From IMG/VR virus record IMGVR_UViG_3300037264_005451, positions 1 through 20,836 of that record: a stretch of DNA of 20,836 bases; one strand, given 5' to 3'. Source of the DNA: a virus. The notes beneath the pieces are model-generated. The model had not been told where the DNA came from. It was given only the letters and a program-made list of their open reading frames with translations, and did not search any database. The translations under genes and the position numbers were made by a program. Below are positions 7,850 to 13,900 of this stretch, piece by piece. How positions within the stretch are numbered: the first letter of the stretch is position 1; every line of letters begins with the position of its first letter.

Positions 7850-8338
7850 TCAGAACTTGTACTTGATGGACGGTCCCGTACCTTGGAGCCCAATCTCAAA
7901 CGGTGAGGTCTTTTGTCGAGCTTCGAGTGATTCCACGATGGCTTTGCCAGCTGTTGCCGGGTTCATGCTCATCTGCCGCATGTAGGTACCAGCGACGATG
8001 GGATCTGCAGCGAAGGTTGGATTCAATGAGTAGAGCGAATCGAAGTGTCGACCGAACATCTCCGGATCACCCTGCTGAACCTCACGCAGGTCTTGGTTGT
8101 GACCCAGCATATCCTTGTAGCTCTGACGCTTCTTGATGGCATGAAAGACCTTCACTGCAGCGCCACCTAGGGCAATAGCAGCTGCTCCCATGCTTGCTTG
8201 AATGGCCCCTCTGGCCATCTCTTCTCCAATCTTGCCCCCAAAGAGACCACCAGTACCTGGGGCTGCAGTCTTCTCCTTCTCGACAGACTTGGTTCTACGC
8301 TCACACGACTCGAGAAACGTGTCGACTGGATTGGACAT
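7850..8338 (-). CDS. Unknown 162-aa protein with a hydrophobic Ala/Gly helix
   Basis: The ATG at 8336-8338 overlaps the TGA stop of the 417-aa gene in a TGATG arrangement, indicating coupled translation. A GTG one codon earlier is also possible. An Ala/Gly-rich hydrophobic helix (ASMGAAAIALGGAAVKVF, roughly residues 48-65) could cross a membrane or pack internally. The rest is polar and helical, and VEKEKTAAPGTGG near residue 20-30 resembles the KxA stretches of other head proteins here. It lies directly upstream of the protease. No family is recognised; a minor virion or internal head protein is a guess from context. Confidence 0.78.
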   Translation of the reverse strand: MSNPVDTFLESCERRTKSVEKEKTAAPGTGGLFGGKIGEEMARGAIQASMGAAAIALGGAAVKVFHAIKKRQSYKDMLGHNQDLREVQQGDPEMFGRHFDSLYSLNPTFAADPIVAGTYMRQMSMNPATAGKAIVESLEARQKTSPFEIGLQGTGPSIKYKF

Positions 8339-9591
8339 CACGCACCCATCTGAAGTTGATACTGCCGCACCATGTACGGGTGAGTGTATGGGATGCGGCT
8401 CATCAGCATGTTCTTGCCTGCTTGGAAGGCTGGGCTGTACTTCATGCGCTGATACACATCCTCTGCTGCTACACCAGCTGCGATGTGCGGAGCGTACTCG
8501 ACTCCTTTACCCACAACTTTACCGACGGTGCCACCACCAAGAGCTTCGGCGACCTCAGGAGCGAGCGCCTTCGTCCCCTCCGTAGCCGCCTTCCAAACTT
8601 TTGGGACAGATTCGATTGCCTTTCCCACAGTGCTACCAACGGCTTTGGCAGCTACGCTTGCGGCAAGCTTGTTGTTTGCCTGCTTGAGGAAAGTGTTCAA
8701 GGTGTCGACGCCCGAAGCGAGCTCTTCGGAGACGGCACGGATCTGAGCCATCTTCAAAAGGTTGTCGCAGAAATCAGCGTAGCTCTTGACGAGTGGATGC
8801 TCGACGTTGACAGTGCCGGCGGACGCAGTCTTCTCGATGGAGTTCGCGATCGAGAGCTTGTCCCCGAAGACCTTGTTCTCCAGCAGCTTCGGCGCGAGGA
8901 ACTGAAAAGCCACCTTCACGAAAGCGGGGTCGATCGTTATGGTGTGCCAAGCCTTGAGTACATCCCCGAGCGGTACTCCCTCGAGTGACGCTTGCTTCAC
9001 CTGCTGAAACATCTTGTTACAGACATCGAGATGAACTGACTCGAGCAAGCTGAGCTCACTTGTGAGCTCAGAGTGTGCTCCAGCGAGCTTCTGCTTCAGC
9101 GCCCAGGCATCCTGCAGTGGGTCGGAATACGGGATTTCCGACCCTGTCAAACCGAACGCCTCGGCAAGCTTGTCTTCCATCACTCCGAGTCGGTTTCTGT
9201 TCACCGCTGCGGTCTTGACCACATCCGGTGGTGGACGAGAGTAGTCCCCATCACCTCGGTCGAAGACGGTGCCGCCACCGCCATCGTTCAGATCTTTGAG
9301 GATCAACGACGGGTCGGCTGGGCCACCAGTGAACTCGATGACCCTGTGGTCCGAACCTTCCTTGCGGAACTCCTGCAAGTAGGCATCCGTATTGGCGAAC
9401 TCGACGACTCTCCTCACCTGTTCTGGGGATAGCCCAGCCTTCTTCACAGTCTCGACGACCGCATTGGTGAGATTCATCTGTCCGGATAGGTAAAGGGCAG
9501 CTGCCTGCTTGCCCAGGGTCTCGAGTTCCTCTCCAGTCTTCGGTTTTGCGCTCGATTGCTGGATGAGGGTCACGGAGGGCAGATCGTTCAT
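8338..9591 (-). CDS. Unknown 417-aa virion-type protein
   Basis: The protein starts at ATG 9589-9591 after a strong AGGAGG site. The N-terminal 80 residues are helical, followed by a Gly/Asp-rich turn region (NDGGGGTVFDRGDGDY, around 103-118). The remainder is mainly helical, with Ala/Val/Gly-rich stretches near 305-375 and a basic, Tyr-rich end (RIPYTHPYMVRQYQLQMGA). KTAAV, KQASL and KTASAG stretches recur as in neighbouring head proteins. It occupies the slot after the terminase where a portal is often found, but neither length nor sequence resembles a portal. It is the first minus-strand gene after the plus-strand helix-turn-helix gene. Function unknown. Confidence 0.82.
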   Translation of the reverse strand: MNDLPSVTLIQQSSAKPKTGEELETLGKQAAALYLSGQMNLTNAVVETVKKAGLSPEQVRRVVEFANTDAYLQEFRKEGSDHRVIEFTGGPADPSLILKDLNDGGGGTVFDRGDGDYSRPPPDVVKTAAVNRNRLGVMEDKLAEAFGLTGSEIPYSDPLQDAWALKQKLAGAHSELTSELSLLESVHLDVCNKMFQQVKQASLEGVPLGDVLKAWHTITIDPAFVKVAFQFLAPKLLENKVFGDKLSIANSIEKTASAGTVNVEHPLVKSYADFCDNLLKMAQIRAVSEELASGVDTLNTFLKQANNKLAASVAAKAVGSTVGKAIESVPKVWKAATEGTKALAPEVAEALGGGTVGKVVGKGVEYAPHIAAGVAAEDVYQRMKYSPAFQAGKNMLMSRIPYTHPYMVRQYQLQMGA

Positions 9592-9630
9592 GTGGTCCTC
9601 CTGCTAGAGATTACTCGCGGTTTCGGCTAC

Positions 9631-10359
9631 ATGAGAAGCGTGGATGAACTACTGACGACATCCCAGGCCTCCAAAATCCTTGGAGTTACGGTCAAACAGG
9701 TAAGGAACCTGATCAACCGTGGGGTGCTGATTGCACAGAGCCGAGAGGGCAAGACTGCCACATCCACGTTTCATGTTCGACTCTCGGACGTCCTTATCGC
9801 CAAAGGGACCAGGAGAAGGAGAGCCGGCAGGAAGCTGAGCGGCTACGACGCAGCCCTCATGGCGAAGCAAGCCTTCGCTGAGGTGAGGGCCATGCGCTCT
9901 GAATTCGAGAGACTGAAGTTCGGGATGGGCCTGCGTATCCAGGGACTCGACTTCAGCGAGCTCGGAGTTCAAGAAGTACTGGCCAAGATCGAGCACGCTC
10001 TGACCGAGATACCTCGTGCTCTCACGCCTTTTGAAGTGTGGCAGTGGGCTCGTCTTTTCTACTCCATCGGTGAAGAGTACTTCGAGATTGTGGAGCAGCA
10101 TACCGGTGACAAGGAGCCGTGGAAGAACTTCTTGGCCCTTGGTCAAAAGCTAGTGAAAGAAGCGCCCAGGTTCTACGACAAGGAGATCGAGATGGCGTAC
10201 GGATTCCTCGCTCTCAGCCGAACCATCATGCGTCAGGCCGCCTTCTTCTACGTCAGGAACAAGTATGGTCGGCGCGTCTCCGGCAAGATGTTCCCAGAGA
10301 CTGCGGATGAGATCGTATCTCCCGTCATCCTCATGGCCTACAACAACTTTCAGCCCTGA
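9631..10359 (+). CDS. Helix-turn-helix DNA-binding protein on the opposite strand, 242 aa
   Basis: One of only two plus-strand genes supported here. Residues 5-35 (LLTTSQASKILGVTVKQVRN) form a winged-helix/MerR-excisionase type helix-turn-helix that should bind DNA, followed by a basic patch (KGTRRRRAGRK). The C-terminal 160 residues are an unassigned helical domain with many aromatic residues. The start is set at ATG 9631-9633 because homology to helix-turn-helix proteins begins there; GTG 9640 is an alternative and neither has a clear ribosome binding site. It diverges from the 417-aa gene across 39 bases and its end overlaps the HNH gene end by ten bases. Possible roles are transcription regulation or DNA-site recognition during packaging; neither is shown. 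Confidence 0.82.
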   Translation: MRSVDELLTTSQASKILGVTVKQVRNLINRGVLIAQSREGKTATSTFHVRLSDVLIAKGTRRRRAGRKLSGYDAALMAKQAFAEVRAMRSEFERLKFGMGLRIQGLDFSELGVQEVLAKIEHALTEIPRALTPFEVWQWARLFYSIGEEYFEIVEQHTGDKEPWKNFLALGQKLVKEAPRFYDKEIEMAYGFLALSRTIMRQAAFFYVRNKYGRRVSGKMFPETADEIVSPVILMAYNNFQP

Positions 10360-10913
10360 TGCAAATGCTTCCACTTGTGCCCACGTAAAAGCTTGTTCAA
10401 ATACACGGGATGGAGACCGAAGCGCGAGGCCAACTCTCTCTGGGTGTATTTACCAGATTGACTCATCTTGAACAGTTTCAGCACGCTCTTCTCGGTAAGC
10501 TTCGCCCTCCCATGCTGTTCACCATAAGCTTTATTTGCACGCTCCTTACTAAACATGTCATCGACGTTGTCTTGATGCGTGCCAAGAAAGAGATGATCCG
10601 GCCGCACACAAGGGGGGTTGTCACACTTATGGAGCACAAGCAACCCATTAGGAACTGGACCATTGTGCATCTCCCACGACAATCGATGGACAAGAACACG
10701 CTCTCTACTTTTCTCTCTTCTGACTCGAGCATAGCCGCCTTTGTGTAGAGTGCTTTGCCACTCCCAACAACCAGCGCTTTTCTTCACACGAGTCCAAAAA
10801 CGATCGTCGTATGAACCACGACGTGTTTCAGCACACTCATCCGAGCAAGTAACTCTACCTTCGTAGTTAGCTACGAAGTGTTTCTTGCAAACCGGACATC
10901 TTAACCTTATCAT
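10350..10913 (-). CDS. Free-standing HNH homing endonuclease, 187 aa
   Basis: The protein begins MIRLRCPVCKKHF at ATG 10911-10913, just after the terminase stop. It has a zinc ribbon (Cys6, Cys9, Cys23, Cys27), an HNH nuclease core (VHRLSW around 76-81, then LHKCDNPPCVRPDHLFLGTH, 94-113) and a C-terminal helix-turn-helix (YTQRELASRFGLHPVYLNKL, 156-175). Such enzymes nick or cut allelic sites lacking the gene, so that repair copies it in. No ribosome binding site precedes the ATG; instead the start lies in a hairpin next to a promoter. Base composition is lower in GC than neighbouring structural genes (27 of 60 at 10501-10560). All predicted metal and catalytic ligands are present, so it is probably active. 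Confidence 0.88.
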   Translation of the reverse strand: MIRLRCPVCKKHFVANYEGRVTCSDECAETRRGSYDDRFWTRVKKSAGCWEWQSTLHKGGYARVRREKSRERVLVHRLSWEMHNGPVPNGLLVLHKCDNPPCVRPDHLFLGTHQDNVDDMFSKERANKAYGEQHGRAKLTEKSVLKLFKMSQSGKYTQRELASRFGLHPVYLNKLLRGHKWKHLHQG

Positions 10914-10939
10914 GTGGACCACTATAACATGGCCACATG
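10911..10939 (-). promoter_or_regulatory. Hairpin sequestering the HNH start codon
   Basis: Read-through terminase RNA can pair CATGTGGCCA with TGG(T)CCACATG, a 10-bp stem with one bulged base and an 8-base loop. The 3' arm contains the HNH ATG. RNA started at the internal promoter would lack the 5' arm and so expose the start codon. Confidence 0.6.
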
Positions 10940-10949
10940 TCAAGGTCAA
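10921..10949 (-). promoter_or_regulatory. Sigma70-type promoter for the HNH gene
   Basis: On the minus strand TTGACC (10944-10949) and TATAGT (10921-10926) are separated by exactly 17 bases, each one mismatch from the consensus elements. The -35 box overlaps the terminase TGA stop (10946-10948). Transcription would begin near 10913-10915, giving an almost leaderless HNH transcript. The match is seen in sequence; activity is inferred. Confidence 0.65.
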
Positions 10950-13900
10950 CCTTGGTCGATAGGACCTTGATATGTACCAACCATCCGTCCATCGACCTCC
11001 TTCATCGGAGCGACGATGTCTGCTCTCGGGATGATGAGCATCGAGGCGATCCAACAATACAGTAGTGAATGAAAGGCGTCGTCCGGCTTGTCCTGGCCGT
11101 GCATGTACTGAACCATCCTGAGTGACTCGTTGTACTCACTGTAAATGTTCAGCATGTCAGTAGCGTATGGATCTGAAAACTCATTCCACTTTGGGAACTC
11201 ACACTTCTTTCGCTTGATGGCATTGAAGATGTCGCTCATCACCTCGGTGCGATGAGTTTTCCATCGACGTAGCCTCACATCCCATTCGAGTTTCTTCTTA
11301 GCACGAGCCATGTACTGATACTTAACGATGCGCTCAGGACCGAAGACTCGAACCAGGTGATCGTTTCTATCGAAGCCACCACCATAATCGGTTCCGATCA
11401 CACGAACGTTGAAGTACTTCAGGAGTTCCACGATTCTCTCTAACTGAATCGGCGGATCTACTTCCTCACCAACGAAACGGTGGACGTAGAAGACTCTGAA
11501 CTTCATGTCTACATACGTAGCCAGCGTGATGACTGAATATGAATTTTCACCAGTATTACCTTGGTAAGAGATACACCCATTCCGCTCGGTGACGATATAA
11601 CCACTAGGTACTGCGCAGCAGTAGACCTTCCCCTTGTATGGAACTTTCTTAACCTTCGCGTTAGACATGTTGAAGGCATAATCTCGTCCTGCAGACCATA
11701 GTGCCCGCCATCGAGTTTTGCGCATTCCACTAGCTGGTTTGTGAAGCCGAACAATGCAGCGAAGCCCGAGCTTGATACAGATTTCTTGAAAGTCTTCGCA
11801 GAGACCTTTCGAGGTGGAGTAGTACGCCCCACCAGTGCAGTTGTCTCGTGGGTCGATATAGCCATCCCCCAGTAGCATTGCCTCGAAGAGAATGCGGAGT
11901 TGCCGCTTACCAAGCAACAGCATCCAACGAGGAAGCCTTTTCACGTCTCCTGTCATGCCCATGTTCTTCGAAAACCAATCCCAATACTGCTTACCGCAAA
12001 TAGTCCAATTTACATCCCCCGTCTTGGGATTGGGGAACTCGGAGAAGGGAACATCCAAACGGACCATACAATCACGAATCTTCTGATACCGATCTGGACT
12101 CACCGATGCTCGCTGCGACATCTTGAGGCAGTAGGGCACAAGCTCTCCTGCCTTGTTCTTTTTCAAGCAGACGCCGCCTTCAGTAATCATGTAGCCGAAG
12201 AATTCGATCCAATCGTCAGCATTGAATTGCCTTGGCTCGCAGCCTGAATAACCAGGACTCTTCGGCAATCCAGGCAACCCAAACCAAGTAATGTCCCTAC
12301 CCTTCCAATCTACATAACCAACAAACTTAACATTGCCGCGTTCCGCCGTTTCACTAGAAACCTCTGTTGTCCACTTGTCACCTTGTGGAGGAATCACACG
12401 CATTCGATGCGTGTGAGTTACCATCAAGTCCAGCCCTCCCTTAGTCTCAAAATGAAGAAGAGGTTGATCCCAATCACGCACTGTACGAACCATAGGTTTA
12501 GTAAGCGTCATCTCTCTAGTATCTGGATCCCACTGCATAACCTCATCTTCATCAGTAACATCTCGGAAGTACTTGAACCCATCTTTGGTGAGAATACGAG
12601 TATCTTCGTCGTGGCATCCCCAATCGATACCAGCGAAGATGGGCTGACCGAACGACAGCGGTCTGTACTTCTCGATGTCATACATCGACAGGTCCGGATT
12701 GCAGCACTCGAAGACTTGTCTCATAGTCAACGGTCGCATACCGCTGTCGTAGGAGATGCCTAGCACCTCGTTGTAGAACTTGTCTCTAGGATAGCCGTCG
12801 TACTGCTGCAGAACCTCGAGCCATGGCTTCCATGGAACCATCAGCTGACTGATACGAAAGCTCTCGAAGTAAGCCTTCTCCTGATCGAACTTCACCATGC
12901 GGGCCCAGCAAGATTCCACGTGCATGGGATTGATCAGAGTGTGGCACTTCTCACAGACGAGTCCCTTCTTACCGATGTTCTTCTCACCGAGGACGTTCCA
13001 GTATCGGCCTGCACCTTCAGTCGTACTCTTCATCCCACAGGCATCACACGGAACTACCCACTCGTTTTGGGTAGATCTCCTAGCTCTGTAGTACTCGATG
13101 TTGTTGTCGAGGCTCTTCGGGGTGCCGGAGTAGATGTACCGCTTCCAGATGGGTGGAGCGTGAGACAGACACTGCTCGATAATTGGAATGTTATCAGAAA
13201 GGATATCCTGAAACTCGTCGATCTCCAGGAGCCAAGCTGGAATTCCGCGGCACCGGTCTGCATTCAAGAAGGCATATCGAATGGTGAGCTTTGACCTGTT
13301 GATGAACTGTTTCTCGAGGATGTTGCTCGATAGCATCTTAGTTGTAAACTTCTTGAGTACGTTGCTAGTTTCGACTGGCTCTTTGATACGATCGTTCGAG
13401 AATGTAGTCGACTGTGTTGCAGAAGGACTAACGTAGAGCACCTTGTAAGCCGGCACGAGACACATGTACCCAAGCGCTATGTTGCCGAGCAGAGTCGAGT
13501 TGTGGGTAACGAGCCCCTCGGCCACAAAGTTGTGCGTTCCTGCTACCTCGAAGTCTATGCAAGTCTGTACCCCAGCATCCTTGATGGAAACAATCTCATC
13601 CCAATAGAGGTCGGTGGAGAGCAGCTCTTCTAACTGATTCACTAGCTGCTGGTCATATCGTTCATCGGAACGGAAGAACGCCACGTACTGCTGAACCTTT
13701 CCCATCGTAGGTGGGTACTTAAGCGTCTCACGCAACCCAGCTGTCCGAAGGCTCTTTCCACTCTCAGCCTGACAGCCCCTACGGCCCTCATCGCCGCGGG
13801 AACCGATGATCTGTCGAACGAGGTCATTCACCTCTTCCGGAAAGGTGTCACGGTTGTTGTTCGACACGAGTTCCGAAGCGAATACGTCCTCGCTCTTTCC

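Noticed and set aside
7843-7899. Longer protease start 19 codons upstream
   Set aside because: It would overlap the end of the 162-aa gene, adds a basic low-complexity segment, and the ATG at 7842 has a ribosome binding site right after that gene's stop.
8194-8988. A 264-codon open frame on the plus strand opposite the 417- and 162-aa genes
   Set aside because: Composition is rich in Cys, His, Trp and Arg as expected for an antisense shadow, and no start signal precedes it.
10927-10943. A second -35-like TTGACA (10938-10943) for the HNH promoter
   Set aside because: Its spacing to TATAGT is only 11 bases, too short; the TTGACC six bases further upstream has the proper 17.
11509-11913. A 134-codon frame on the minus strand inside intein 2, considered as a nested gene
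   Set aside because: The terminase/intein frame across the same bases carries recognisable intein and LAGLIDADG motifs; the alternative frame shows none.
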